Position numbers and translations under genes: made by a program. The notes under the pieces are model-generated. The model worked only from the letters and a program-made list of their open reading frames with translations, searched no databases and was not told the origin of the DNA. Source: Lachnospiraceae bacterium (GTDB taxonomy: Bacteria > Bacillota > Clostridia > Lachnospirales > Lachnospiraceae). Taken from it: a stretch of DNA of 38,263 bases. The number at the start of each line of letters is the position of its first letter. The first letter of the stretch is position 1. Below are positions 18,239 through 27,068 of this stretch, piece after piece. The stretch lies in assembly GCA_024692955.1 (NCBI GenBank), contig JAILLW010000107.1, forward strand, positions 1 to 38,263, given 5' to 3'.

Positions 18239-19927
18239 ATGCAGTTGACAGGTTCTCAGATCGTCATAGAATGTCTGAAGGAACAGGGAGTCGATACCGT
18301 ATTCGGCTATCCGGGCGGTACAATCCTGAACGTCTATGATGCGTTATATACCTATAACGAGAAGCATAAAAAGGATGGGATCCGTCATATCCTGACCTCC
18401 CATGAGCAGGGTGCCGCACATGCGGCGGACGGTTACGCCCGTGCCACGGGAAAGACCGGGGTATGTTTCGCAACCTCCGGCCCCGGCGCCACGAATCTCG
18501 TTACGGGGATCGCGACGGCCTTTATGGATTCCGTACCCCTTGTGGCCATCACCTGTAATGTACAGCTCCCGCTTCTCGGAAAAGATACGTTTCAGGAGGT
18601 GGATATCGCGGGGATCACGATGCCCATTACGAAGCACAGTGTGATCGTTAAGGATATCAACAACCTCGCGGATACGATCCGCCGGGCATTCAGGATCGCA
18701 AAGAGCAACCGCCCGGGACCGGTACTTGTGGACATCACGAAGGATGTGACCGCGGCGGTTACGGAATTCGAACGGAAAACGCCGGATGAGCCGGATAAGC
18801 CCGGGGCATATACGGAAAAGGATATCGACGCGGCGGTCAAACTCATGGAGAGCGCAAAAAAGCCCTTTATCTATGTGGGCGGCGGCGCGGTGATCTCCGG
18901 CGCCTCCGAGGAGGTCCGGAAGCTTTCCGAAATCCTGGACGCACCTGTCTGCGATACCCTGATGGGCAAGGGCGTGATGGACGCCTATTCGGAACGTTAT
19001 ACCGGAATGATCGGGATGCACGGCACCAAGACCTCCAACTTCGGGGTAAGCGAATGCGACCTGCTCATCGCCCTCGGGGCAAGGTTTTCGGACCGCGTGA
19101 TCGGAAACGCCTCGAAGTTCGCGACGGGAGCGAAGATCCTGCATATCGACGCGGATGCCGCGGAGATCGACAAGAACATCAAGACGGACGCGCATATCGT
19201 GGGAGATCTGAAGGAAGTCCTCGAAGGGATCCTGAAGAAGCTGAAGAAGCAGAAACACGACGCCTGGATCCGCCACATTAAGGATCTTAAGAGCCGTTAC
19301 CCGCTGAACTATGATGAGAGCAGGCTTTCCTGTCCCTTTATCATGGAGACCCTTGACCGGCTTACAAAAGGAAAGGCGATCATCACAACGGATGTGGGCC
19401 AGCATCAGATGTGGGCGGCGCAGTATTACCGATACACGGAACCCCGCACGTTCCTTTCATCCGGAGGCCTGGGAACCATGGGCTACGGGCTCGGCGCCTG
19501 TATCGGCGCGAAGGTGGGACGGCCGGACAGGATCTGCGTGAACATCGCGGGCGACGGATGCTTCCGTATGAACATGAACGAACTTGCCACCGCATCCCGT
19601 TATCAGATCCCGGTCATCGAGATCGTGATCAACAATCATGTACTGGGAATGGTGCGGCAATGGCAGACCCTCTTTTACGGAAAACGCTATTCCGAGACTG
19701 TCCTTGCGGATAAGGTCGATTTCGTGAAATGCGCCGAGGGGCTTGGCGTTGAAGCCATCCGCGTAACGACGAAGGAAGAGCTGGAGCCGGCTCTCAAAAA
19801 GGCTCTGAAGATGAAGGCACCGGTGCTGATCGACTGTATCATCCCGGAGGACGACAAGGTCTTCCCGATGGTACCGGCGGGGGCCCCGATCCAGGAAGCT
19901 TTTGACGCGACCGATATAACACAGTAA
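18239..19927 (+). CDS. ilvB: Acetolactate synthase, large (catalytic) subunit
   Basis: IlvB is the ThDP- and FAD-dependent enzyme that makes 2-acetolactate or 2-aceto-2-hydroxybutyrate. The family start MQLTGSQIVIECLKEQGVDTVFGYPGG fixes the start at 18239, behind an AGGAAGG box, although the frame is open further upstream. Motifs are the catalytic glutamate in LTSHEQGAAHAADGYARATG, and the ThDP-binding GDGCFRMNMNEL followed by INNHVLGMVRQWQ. The 563-residue protein is complete. No small regulatory subunit (ilvN/ilvH) is adjacent. It lies 28 bp after ilvD and 20 bp before serC. Confidence 0.95.
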   Translation: MQLTGSQIVIECLKEQGVDTVFGYPGGTILNVYDALYTYNEKHKKDGIRHILTSHEQGAAHAADGYARATGKTGVCFATSGPGATNLVTGIATAFMDSVPLVAITCNVQLPLLGKDTFQEVDIAGITMPITKHSVIVKDINNLADTIRRAFRIAKSNRPGPVLVDITKDVTAAVTEFERKTPDEPDKPGAYTEKDIDAAVKLMESAKKPFIYVGGGAVISGASEEVRKLSEILDAPVCDTLMGKGVMDAYSERYTGMIGMHGTKTSNFGVSECDLLIALGARFSDRVIGNASKFATGAKILHIDADAAEIDKNIKTDAHIVGDLKEVLEGILKKLKKQKHDAWIRHIKDLKSRYPLNYDESRLSCPFIMETLDRLTKGKAIITTDVGQHQMWAAQYYRYTEPRTFLSSGGLGTMGYGLGACIGAKVGRPDRICVNIAGDGCFRMNMNELATASRYQIPVIEIVINNHVLGMVRQWQTLFYGKRYSETVLADKVDFVKCAEGLGVEAIRVTTKEELEPALKKALKMKAPVLIDCIIPEDDKVFPMVPAGAPIQEAFDATDITQ

Positions 19928-19947
19928 ACACGAGGAGGAATGAAAAA

Positions 19948-21030
19948 ATGGCAAGAGTGTACAATTTTTCCGCAGGTCCCGCGGTACTTCCCGAGGAAGT
20001 ATTACAGGAAGCCGCAGACGAAATGCTGGACTATCAGGGGTCGGGAATGTCGGTGATGGAGATGTCCCACCGCTCCAAGACCTATGACAACATCATCAAG
20101 GAAGCGGAGAAGGATCTTCGGGAACTGATGAACATTCCGGACAATTACAAGGTTCTTTTCCTGCAGGGCGGAGCGAGCCAGCAGTTTGCCGCGGTTCCCA
20201 TGAACCTGATGAAGAACAGGAAGGCTGCCTACATCGTGACCGGACAGTGGGCAAAGAAGGCATATCAGGAGGCGCAGCTCTACGGAGAGGCCGTAAAGGT
20301 TGCTTCATCCGAGGATCAGACCTTCAGCTACATTCCGGACTGCTCGGACCTGCCGATCCCGGAAGATGCCGACTATGTATATATCTGTGAGAACAATACC
20401 ATCTACGGAACGAAGTTCCGGACGCTTCCGAATACCAAGGGCCATGATCTCGTGGCTGATGTTTCCTCCTGTTTCCTTTCCGAGCCCGTGGATGTGACGA
20501 AGTACGGCGTGATCTACGGCGGCGTACAGAAGAACATCGGGCCGGCCGGTGTCGTGATCGTTATCATCCGTGAGGATCTGATCCGGGACGATGTGCTTCC
20601 GGGCACTCCCACCATGCTGAAATACAAAACACAGGCGGACGCTGATTCCCTTTACAACACACCTCCGGCATACGGGATCTATATCTGCGGCAAGGTGTTC
20701 AAATGGCTGAAGAAGCAGGGCGGCCTTGAGGCGATTAAAAAGCGCAACGAGGAGAAGGCAAAGATCCTTTATGATTTCCTTGACCGTTCGAAACTCTTCA
20801 AGGGAACGGTAAGGAAGGAAGACAGGTCTCTTATGAACGTTCCTTTCGTGACGGGCTCCGAAGAACTCGACGCGAAATTCGTAAAGGAAGCGACGGCTGC
20901 CGGCCTCGTATCCCTGAAGGGACACCGTTCCGTGGGCGGAATGCGCGCTTCGATCTACAACGCGATGCCCATCGAGGGTGTGAAGAAACTCGTGGAATTT
21001 ATGGAAAAGTTTGAAAGCGAAAACGCTTAA
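19948..21030 (+). CDS. serC: Phosphoserine aminotransferase
   Basis: SerC is a PLP enzyme converting 3-phosphohydroxypyruvate to phosphoserine. Evidence includes the N-terminal signature NFSAGPAVLPEEVL, the phosphate-binding LQGGASQQF, the PLP lysine in YGGVQKNIGPAGV, and the C-terminal HRSVGGMRASIYNAM. The 360-residue length is typical. GAGGAATGAAAA precedes the ATG. It lies 20 bp after ilvB and 23 bp before serA, linking serine synthesis to the branched-chain cluster. Confidence 0.96.
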   Translation: MARVYNFSAGPAVLPEEVLQEAADEMLDYQGSGMSVMEMSHRSKTYDNIIKEAEKDLRELMNIPDNYKVLFLQGGASQQFAAVPMNLMKNRKAAYIVTGQWAKKAYQEAQLYGEAVKVASSEDQTFSYIPDCSDLPIPEDADYVYICENNTIYGTKFRTLPNTKGHDLVADVSSCFLSEPVDVTKYGVIYGGVQKNIGPAGVVIVIIREDLIRDDVLPGTPTMLKYKTQADADSLYNTPPAYGIYICGKVFKWLKKQGGLEAIKKRNEEKAKILYDFLDRSKLFKGTVRKEDRSLMNVPFVTGSEELDAKFVKEATAAGLVSLKGHRSVGGMRASIYNAMPIEGVKKLVEFMEKFESENA

Positions 21031-21053
21031 GCGCGTTAAGAAGGGAGAATATC

Positions 21054-22217
21054 ATGTTTCAGTACGCATGCTTAAACCCCATTGCGGGGGTGGGACTCGA
21101 AAAGTTCACCGAAGATTTTAAAAAGACCGAAAATGTGGAAGAGGCGGAAGGGATCCTTGTCCGCTCGGCTTCCATGCACGATATGGAGTTTTCCGATAAT
21201 CTGCTCGCCATCGCGAGAGCCGGTGCCGGCGTGAACAATATCCCCCTCGAGGAGTGCGCGAAGAAGGGGATCGTTGTATTTAACACCCCCGGAGCAAATG
21301 CCAACGGCGTAAAAGAGCTTGTGATCGCGGGAATGCTCCTTGCCTCCCGTGATGTGGTGGGCGGTATCGAATGGGTGAAGGCAAACGCCTCCGATCCGGA
21401 AGTCGGAAAGGCTGCGGAAAAGGCGAAGAAAGCATATGCGGGAACGGAAGTACAGGACAAGAAGCTGGGTATCATCGGACTGGGTGCCATCGGCGTCAAA
21501 GTGGCGAACGTTGCAAAGCATATGGGAATGGAAGTTTACGGCTACGATCCCTATGTATCCGTGGACGCGGCCTGGAACCTTAGCCGCGATGTAAAGCATG
21601 TGCTGAACGTGGATGAGATCTATGAGAACTGCGATATCATCACGATCCATGTTCCCCTTCTTGACAATACAAAGGGAATGATCAATGCGGAGGCCATCTC
21701 GAAGATGAAGGACGGAGTGATACTCCTTAACTTCGCCAGAGACCTTCTCTGTGACGAAAAGGCCGTCCTTGAGGGGATCGGATCGGGAAAGATCCGCAAA
21801 TACGTTTCGGATTTCCCGAATTCCGTTACGGCCGGACAGGAAGGCTGCATCGTGATCCCGCATCTCGGCGCCTCCACGGAGGAGTCCGAGGACAACTGCG
21901 CGAAAGCTGCCGTAAGAGAGCTTATGAACTATCTCGAGAACGGTAACATCATCAACTCCGTAAACTATCCGAACTGCGACATGGGCATCTGCAATCAGGC
22001 AGGCCGGATCGCCATCATGCACTCGAATACGGCGAATATGATCACGAAGTTTACAGCATGCTTCGGTGATGAAGGAATCAACATTTCGGATATGATGAAC
22101 AAATCCAAGGGCGAATATGCCTACACGCTGATCGACACCGAGGTGAAGGCGGATTCCCATATCATTGAAAAGCTTAAGGGGATCGACGGCGTGATCAAGG
22201 TACGTGTGGTAAAATAA
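21054..22217 (+). CDS. serA: D-3-phosphoglycerate dehydrogenase (short, ACT-containing form)
   Basis: SerA catalyses the first step of serine synthesis, NAD-dependent oxidation of 3-phosphoglycerate. The NAD-binding motif LGIIGLGAIGVKVANVAKHMGMEVYGYDP is clear. The catalytic histidine lies in VIPHLGASTEESEDN. A C-terminal ACT domain begins near residue 319 (AIMHSNTANMITKFTACFGDEGINISDM), so allosteric control by serine is plausible. At 387 residues it belongs to the shorter class without the extra ASB domain of Bacillus-type enzymes. AGAAGGGAGAATATC is its ribosome binding site. It follows serC closely. Confidence 0.95.
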   Translation: MFQYACLNPIAGVGLEKFTEDFKKTENVEEAEGILVRSASMHDMEFSDNLLAIARAGAGVNNIPLEECAKKGIVVFNTPGANANGVKELVIAGMLLASRDVVGGIEWVKANASDPEVGKAAEKAKKAYAGTEVQDKKLGIIGLGAIGVKVANVAKHMGMEVYGYDPYVSVDAAWNLSRDVKHVLNVDEIYENCDIITIHVPLLDNTKGMINAEAISKMKDGVILLNFARDLLCDEKAVLEGIGSGKIRKYVSDFPNSVTAGQEGCIVIPHLGASTEESEDNCAKAAVRELMNYLENGNIINSVNYPNCDMGICNQAGRIAIMHSNTANMITKFTACFGDEGINISDMMNKSKGEYAYTLIDTEVKADSHIIEKLKGIDGVIKVRVVK

Positions 22218-22256
22218 GCCGGAGAACGACCCGGCATTCCAAAGCGGAGGAGTAAA

Positions 22257-24170
22257 TTGCGTAAACGGATCGGTCTGATCATCGGTGAAGCCGATTGCGA
22301 ATATGAACGTGAGTTTATCCCGTATGTGTTCAAAGCGGCAAAACGGTATGATTATGATGTCTTTGTCTTCGGAAACTACGGGACCTTTGACAGAAACCTT
22401 CGCCTTTATTCCGACGGTGAGGAGACGGTATTCAGAATTCCTGACTACGGGACCTTTGAGGGGTTCATTGTGGAGGAGAGCCAGTTCAACATCACCGGAA
22501 TGGAGAAAAATCTCTACAAATATCTTTCTAAAAATGTTCCCGATGAGGTGCCCGTGATCTATCTGAAAACGGTGAAGGACAGGTTCTACAGCGTCCTTGC
22601 TTCCGACAAACAGGCGGTAAAAGCCGTCACGGAGCATTTCATCAGGGATCATCATTTCACCAGGATCTGTCATATGGCCGGACGGCGGGAGCTTACCGAT
22701 GCCATCGACCGTATGGAGGGCTACCTTGAGGCGATGGAAGAGGCGGGACTCAAGGTGACCTCCGATATGATCTTCTGGGGCGACTATTGGTACAACAAGG
22801 CCGGGGAAGCCCTGGACACCTTTCTTCACGGAACGGAGGAATATCCGGAGGCGATCATCTGCGCAAATGATTATATGGCGATCGCCATGGTAAAAGAGCT
22901 TCAGAGGAGGGGCATCCGGGTCCCGGAAGATGTCTGCGTATCGGGATATGACAACGCAGAGGACGGGACGATCCTGAACCCTCCGCTTACGACCGTCGAA
23001 GTACCGATGAATGAAATGGCCGATCTTGCGGTCAACATGATCCATAATCTTCGAGCGGGCAGGGAAGTAAACCGGATCGAGTATACCTCGAACCTGACGA
23101 AACTCCATCTTCGGGATTCCTGCGGCTGTGTTCATTTTGACGAAAAACAGAATCTCAGCCGCAAACTGGAATATCTGAGGTATCAGGCCTACGGGATGGA
23201 TATGTGCGTCAGTCTTGAGGCCGGATATCATATCGCCTTCGAAGAAGAGGGGATCTATGAGACCGCGGACAGTTATTTCGGCTACAACCGCGCGGAGAGC
23301 GGATACCTTTGCCTTTGTACCGATGCTTTTGCCGCGAACAGGCGGCCCCTCGATATTATCAGCGAATATACGGACGATATGGTGCTGAAGCGGGTCTTCC
23401 ACCGGGGCGACGAGAAGAATTACGAATCCCCGGAAACGGTATTTCCGAGAAGCGCCATCCTTCCTTCCGGGTATCTTGACACGCCGGAGCCTTCCCTTTA
23501 TTTCATTTATCCGATCCATTCCCTGAATCTGGTCTACGGCTATATGATCCTCCATTATGACGAAGGAGACTGGGTAAACAAGTTTACACAGGATTATCTG
23601 CAGTCCTTCGGAGAGGCGATCGAGAATTTCACGATACGTAACGAATTCATGGATATGGTGGAGATCCGGAAGATGTATCTTGTGGATGAACTGACGGAGC
23701 TTTCCAACCGGAGGGGATATGAGCAGCACCTCCAGACCCTGATCGACCGCGCAAAGCGGAGAAAACTGCATCTGACACTTGTGTCCATAGACATGGACGG
23801 CCTGAAATTCATCAACGATCATTACGGTCATTTCGAGGGGGATTACGCTCTTAAAGCCGTGGCGGAAGCGATCCGGAAAAGCATTACGGAGGAGGAAGTG
23901 GCAGCCAGGATCGGCGGTGATGAATACGCGGTGATCCTGATCTCGGAAGATCCCCGCCGGTATCTTGCTTTTGAAAGCGACTTTGCGGATGCCGTTAAAG
24001 CGGCGGATGAAAATTCCGGAAAGCCTTATGAGATCCATGCCTCCTTCGGCCTCTGTCCCTTCGAGAATCTGGATGCCGGTGCGCAGGAGTATATGGAAAA
24101 AGCGGATGAGAGAATGTATCAGAACAAGATGAGATTCCGGGAAACACCCCCCGAGTACGTCCGTTCGTAA
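22257..24170 (+). CDS. Diguanylate cyclase with LacI-type sugar-sensor domain and no DNA-binding domain
   Basis: This is a predicted soluble signalling protein making c-di-GMP in response to a small ligand. Residues 1-290 form a periplasmic-binding-protein-like LacI sensor (IGLIIGEADCEYEREFIPYV; EAIICANDYMAIAMVKELQRRGIRVPEDVCVSGYDN; PPLTTVEVP) but lack the helix-turn-helix of LacI repressors. Residues 290-465 are a linker with a possible PAS/GAF-like fold. The GGDEF domain spans about 470-630, with DELTELSNRRGY, the metal-binding DMDGLKFINDHYGH and the active-site GGDEY (553-557). No RxxD inhibitory site precedes it. There is no membrane segment. The start is TTG behind a strong GGAGGAG box. 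It lies 39 bp after serA, so it may share the operon. Confidence 0.88.
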   Translation: MRKRIGLIIGEADCEYEREFIPYVFKAAKRYDYDVFVFGNYGTFDRNLRLYSDGEETVFRIPDYGTFEGFIVEESQFNITGMEKNLYKYLSKNVPDEVPVIYLKTVKDRFYSVLASDKQAVKAVTEHFIRDHHFTRICHMAGRRELTDAIDRMEGYLEAMEEAGLKVTSDMIFWGDYWYNKAGEALDTFLHGTEEYPEAIICANDYMAIAMVKELQRRGIRVPEDVCVSGYDNAEDGTILNPPLTTVEVPMNEMADLAVNMIHNLRAGREVNRIEYTSNLTKLHLRDSCGCVHFDEKQNLSRKLEYLRYQAYGMDMCVSLEAGYHIAFEEEGIYETADSYFGYNRAESGYLCLCTDAFAANRRPLDIISEYTDDMVLKRVFHRGDEKNYESPETVFPRSAILPSGYLDTPEPSLYFIYPIHSLNLVYGYMILHYDEGDWVNKFTQDYLQSFGEAIENFTIRNEFMDMVEIRKMYLVDELTELSNRRGYEQHLQTLIDRAKRRKLHLTLVSIDMDGLKFINDHYGHFEGDYALKAVAEAIRKSITEEEVAARIGGDEYAVILISEDPRRYLAFESDFADAVKAADENSGKPYEIHASFGLCPFENLDAGAQEYMEKADERMYQNKMRFRETPPEYVRS

Positions 24171-24182
24171 AAAGCATAAAAG

Positions 24183-24211
24183 ATCACGATCCCGATATCC
24201 GGGACCGTGAT
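24183..24211 (-). terminator. Terminator after the 89-residue gene
   Basis: The hairpin has arms ATCACG/CGTGAT and TCCCG/CGGGA separated by one A-C mismatch, with a five-base loop. On the minus strand it is followed by CTTTTATGCTTTTT. On the plus strand there is no U-run, so it mainly serves the minus-strand gene. Confidence 0.6.
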
Positions 24212-24218
24212 GCGGATA

Positions 24219-24488
24219 CTACAGACTGTTGAGATCCGTGACACCTGCTTTTTCAAGGGTGTCACGAAGTTTTTCATCCATATCAACCTTCTGTTTCGAG
24301 GCCAGATCCATATACCGGATAAAGACATCCTCGATCGGAAGGTTTTCTTTGTCCGCAATCTCCTGCATGACCGGTTTCAGCTTATCGAGCTGATAGGAGA
24401 CGGGGGTCTTTTGCGGATCGATGTCTCCGAGCACTTTTTCGGCGTATTTGTTGATGGTTTCAAGCATTTCATGATCGGTCATATCCAT
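24219..24488 (-). CDS. Hypothetical 89-residue protein
   Basis: I do not recognise this family. The protein is 89 residues, mostly helical by composition and highly charged (MDMTDHEMLETINKYAEKVL at the start, EKLRDTLEKAGVTDLNSL at the end). It has no cysteine, membrane helix or signal peptide. A good AAGGAGAATGG box lies before the ATG and a terminator follows the stop, so it appears to be a real single-gene unit. It is transcribed divergently from the GlgB-like gene, with about 130 bp between the starts that could hold control sites for both. Confidence 0.65.
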   Translation of the reverse strand: MDMTDHEMLETINKYAEKVLGDIDPQKTPVSYQLDKLKPVMQEIADKENLPIEDVFIRYMDLASKQKVDMDEKLRDTLEKAGVTDLNSL

Positions 24489-24541
24489 TCTCCTTCCGGG
24501 GTTTCTTCTTTGACGGCAGAATCACAATAGCACACTTTGCC

Positions 24542-24591
24542 TTGTTTTAAAAGCCCGGGTCTGATAAGATTAATATTGGTTTTTATCAGAC
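24542..24591 (+). promoter_or_regulatory. Promoter of GlgB-like gene overlapped by inverted repeat
   Basis: TTGTTT (24542-24547), a 17-base spacer and TAAGAT (24565-24570) form a probable promoter. A perfect nine-base inverted repeat, GTCTGATAA (24559-24567) and TTATCAGAC (24583-24591), has its left arm over the -10 box and its right arm just past the start site. This suggests a repressor site. Confidence 0.5.
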
Positions 24592-24615
24592 ATTCAGTGC
24601 ATTGGAGGGGTTCCG

Positions 24616-27054
24616 ATGAATAAAAAACTGTATAAACTCATGAACTGGCCGGAAATCGAAGGGATCGTCTACGCGGAGGAGGAAGATCCTTACCGTGTGC
24701 TCGGCGCCAGACAGACCGGAACGAACATCCTGTTTCAGACATTTCTTCCGATGGCGGACAGCGCGTCCGTGATCGTGAAGTCCGGGCGGGAGACGAAGAC
24801 CGTTCCGATGGAACTTGCGGATGAAGCGGGATTCTTCGCGGCACTTGTGCCCGGAAGGCTCTCCGGGATCACTTACGAATATGAATACGAAAAGGACGGT
24901 CATAAGCTGAGGATTAAGGATGCCTACGCCTTTAAAGGCTATGAGGTCAAGGGGCAGGACGCGAAAAAACTGCTCCTTGGGAATCATCACGAGCTTCAGA
25001 AGATTCTTGGGGCGCATCCCGTGACGGTCGACAATGTGGCCGGTGTGAAATTTTCGCTGTGGGCACCCGGTGCCATGGCGGTTTCCGTATCGGGAAGCTT
25101 TAATTTCTATTCCCGGAATATGCATCAGATGAAGAAATACCCGGATACGGGACTTTTTGAACTCTTTATTCCCGGAGCGAAAGCAGGCGACCGGTATGTA
25201 TACTGCATAAAGGCGAAAGGGCAGCGGCAGAGCATCCGCCTTGATCCTTTCGGAAGGGAAAGCGATCTTCCCGAAAATTTGAGCGTTGTTTCCTCGGGAG
25301 AGCCTTATCTTTTTTCCGATGATGACTGGATGAAGAACAGGGGCCGTTTCAAGAAAGAGAGTGCCGCGGTCTCGGTTTACGAGGTGTTCGCGGGCAATTT
25401 CAGAAAAGGAAAGGAGGATGAGGAGGACTGCGTTTACCGCAGCCTTGCGAAAACGCTTCCGAAGTATGCTTCCGAGATGGGCTATACCCATGTCTGTCTG
25501 CTTCCTCTTACCGAATACCTTTCGGATGAGAGCCTGGGCTACCGGGCTACTGGATTCTTCTCGCCGTCCGCCAGATACGGGACTCCGGAGGATCTTAAAT
25601 ATCTGATCGACGAGTGCCATAAAAATGAAATAGGTGTCATAATGGACTTCAGGATCGCAACTTTCGACCGGGAGGAGCTGGGGCTCGAAACCTTTGACGG
25701 GACTCCTCTTTTCGAGTACGCGGATCCGAAACTTGCGAATCACCCGGACGGTGACAGACTGTATTTCGATTACGGAGATCCGAGAGTGTCGGATTTCCTG
25801 ATCTCATCGGTCCTCTACTGGATCGGCGAATACCATCTCGACGGGATCAAGCTGGACCATCTTACGGAAATGCTCTATCTGAATTACGGGAAAGAAGACT
25901 GGGGTGTTTCCCCGAATATCTACGGCGGCTATGAGAATCTCGAAGGGGCGCGCCTTGTCCGCACGCTGACGGGAGAGATCAGCCGCTCCTTCAAGGATGT
26001 CCTTACAATCGCGGATGAGATCACGGGATACCCCTATGTAACGAATCCTTCGGAGGAGGGACTTGACTTCGATCTTAAACTGAACAACGGTTTCGTTTCC
26101 GATTATCTTGGCTACATCTGTGATGATTTTGCCATGAGGCGGGCCAATTTCGGGAAACTCTCGGACAGTATGGCCTATCAGTATTCCGAGCGCTTTATGA
26201 CGGCCCTTTCCCATCATGAGTTTATCCACGGCTATCCTTCGATGCTGTCCCGCATGCCGGAGAGTTCTCCTGACCGGTTTGCGGATCTTCGGATTTCCTA
26301 TGCCTATCTTTTTGCGCATCCCGGGAAAAAGCTCATTTTCGCGGGGCAGGAGATCGGTGTGCCGGAATCATTTGATCCCGAATGCCCTGTGGATCATTCC
26401 GTGACTCGGTCTTCGAAGCATAAGGGGATCAGGGCTCTTTACAGGGAACTCAACAAACTCTATTCCTCCCTCGGAGCGCTCCATGAGCTTGACCAGGATA
26501 CGGAAGGCTTTGAATGGATCAACGCGATGCAAAATGACGGCTGCATCCTCAGTTTCCTTCGAAAGGGGAAGGGAAAGGATGAAGTACTGCTCTGTGTCTT
26601 CAATTTTTCCGGCGTAGACCGGACCGTCCGCGTCGGAACACCTTATCCCGGGAAATACCGGGAGATCCTGAACACGGATCAGAAGGAATTCGGAGGCAAA
26701 GGCCGCCTGAACGAAAGAAACAAGGCGGTCACCGAACTTGGCGCCGACGGCAGGGATTTTTCCGTGGAACTCCGCCTTGCGCCGCAGACCGGCACGATAC
26801 TGAAATACATCCCCTTTACCGAGCTTGAAAAGGAAAAGATCCGGAAGCAGAAGGAAGCCGTGATCGCGAAGACGAAAGCTTCGGAATACGCAAAAGAAGC
26901 AGAGGATGCGGAGAAAGAAGCCTCTTTGGCGAAAGCGGCGATGCAGGAAGCGGAAAAGCGGATGAAAGACGCCATGTCGCGCGCAAAGAAAGCACATGAA
27001 AACGAAAAAGCGGAGCTTGAGCGGGCATCAAGGCTCCTTTCGGAAGACAGGTAA
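24616..27054 (+). CDS. GlgB-like GH13 protein with substituted catalytic motifs and a C-terminal coiled coil
   Basis: The overall architecture is that of glycogen branching enzyme: N-terminal modules (residues 1-130, and a CBM48-like part near 135-240, VKFSLWAPGAMAVSVSGSFN), a GH13 barrel (250-600), a C-terminal beta domain (640-735), then a charged coiled coil (735-812). Matches include HPGKKLIFAGQE and ALHELDQDTEGFEW. The four GH13 signature regions are altered: region I reads DFRIATF (family DWVPAHF), II DGIKLDH (family G-R-D-A), III IADEIT (family AEES) and IV SHHEFIHG (family SHDEVVHG). The conserved His, Arg, Glu and third Asp appear lost, so branching activity is doubtful. A regulatory or scaffold role in glycogen metabolism is a guess. 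GGAGGGG precedes the ATG; the next gene starts 14 bp later. Confidence 0.85.
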   Translation: MNKKLYKLMNWPEIEGIVYAEEEDPYRVLGARQTGTNILFQTFLPMADSASVIVKSGRETKTVPMELADEAGFFAALVPGRLSGITYEYEYEKDGHKLRIKDAYAFKGYEVKGQDAKKLLLGNHHELQKILGAHPVTVDNVAGVKFSLWAPGAMAVSVSGSFNFYSRNMHQMKKYPDTGLFELFIPGAKAGDRYVYCIKAKGQRQSIRLDPFGRESDLPENLSVVSSGEPYLFSDDDWMKNRGRFKKESAAVSVYEVFAGNFRKGKEDEEDCVYRSLAKTLPKYASEMGYTHVCLLPLTEYLSDESLGYRATGFFSPSARYGTPEDLKYLIDECHKNEIGVIMDFRIATFDREELGLETFDGTPLFEYADPKLANHPDGDRLYFDYGDPRVSDFLISSVLYWIGEYHLDGIKLDHLTEMLYLNYGKEDWGVSPNIYGGYENLEGARLVRTLTGEISRSFKDVLTIADEITGYPYVTNPSEEGLDFDLKLNNGFVSDYLGYICDDFAMRRANFGKLSDSMAYQYSERFMTALSHHEFIHGYPSMLSRMPESSPDRFADLRISYAYLFAHPGKKLIFAGQEIGVPESFDPECPVDHSVTRSSKHKGIRALYRELNKLYSSLGALHELDQDTEGFEWINAMQNDGCILSFLRKGKGKDEVLLCVFNFSGVDRTVRVGTPYPGKYREILNTDQKEFGGKGRLNERNKAVTELGADGRDFSVELRLAPQTGTILKYIPFTELEKEKIRKQKEAVIAKTKASEYAKEAEDAEKEASLAKAAMQEAEKRMKDAMSRAKKAHENEKAELERASRLLSEDR

Positions 27055-27068
27055 AGGCGTACGGAAAG

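Noticed and set aside
21072-24038. Very long minus-strand open frame of 988 codons
   Set aside because: It lies fully antisense to serA and the GGDEF gene, both with clear family motifs; long antisense frames arise from biased codon use in GC-rich DNA.
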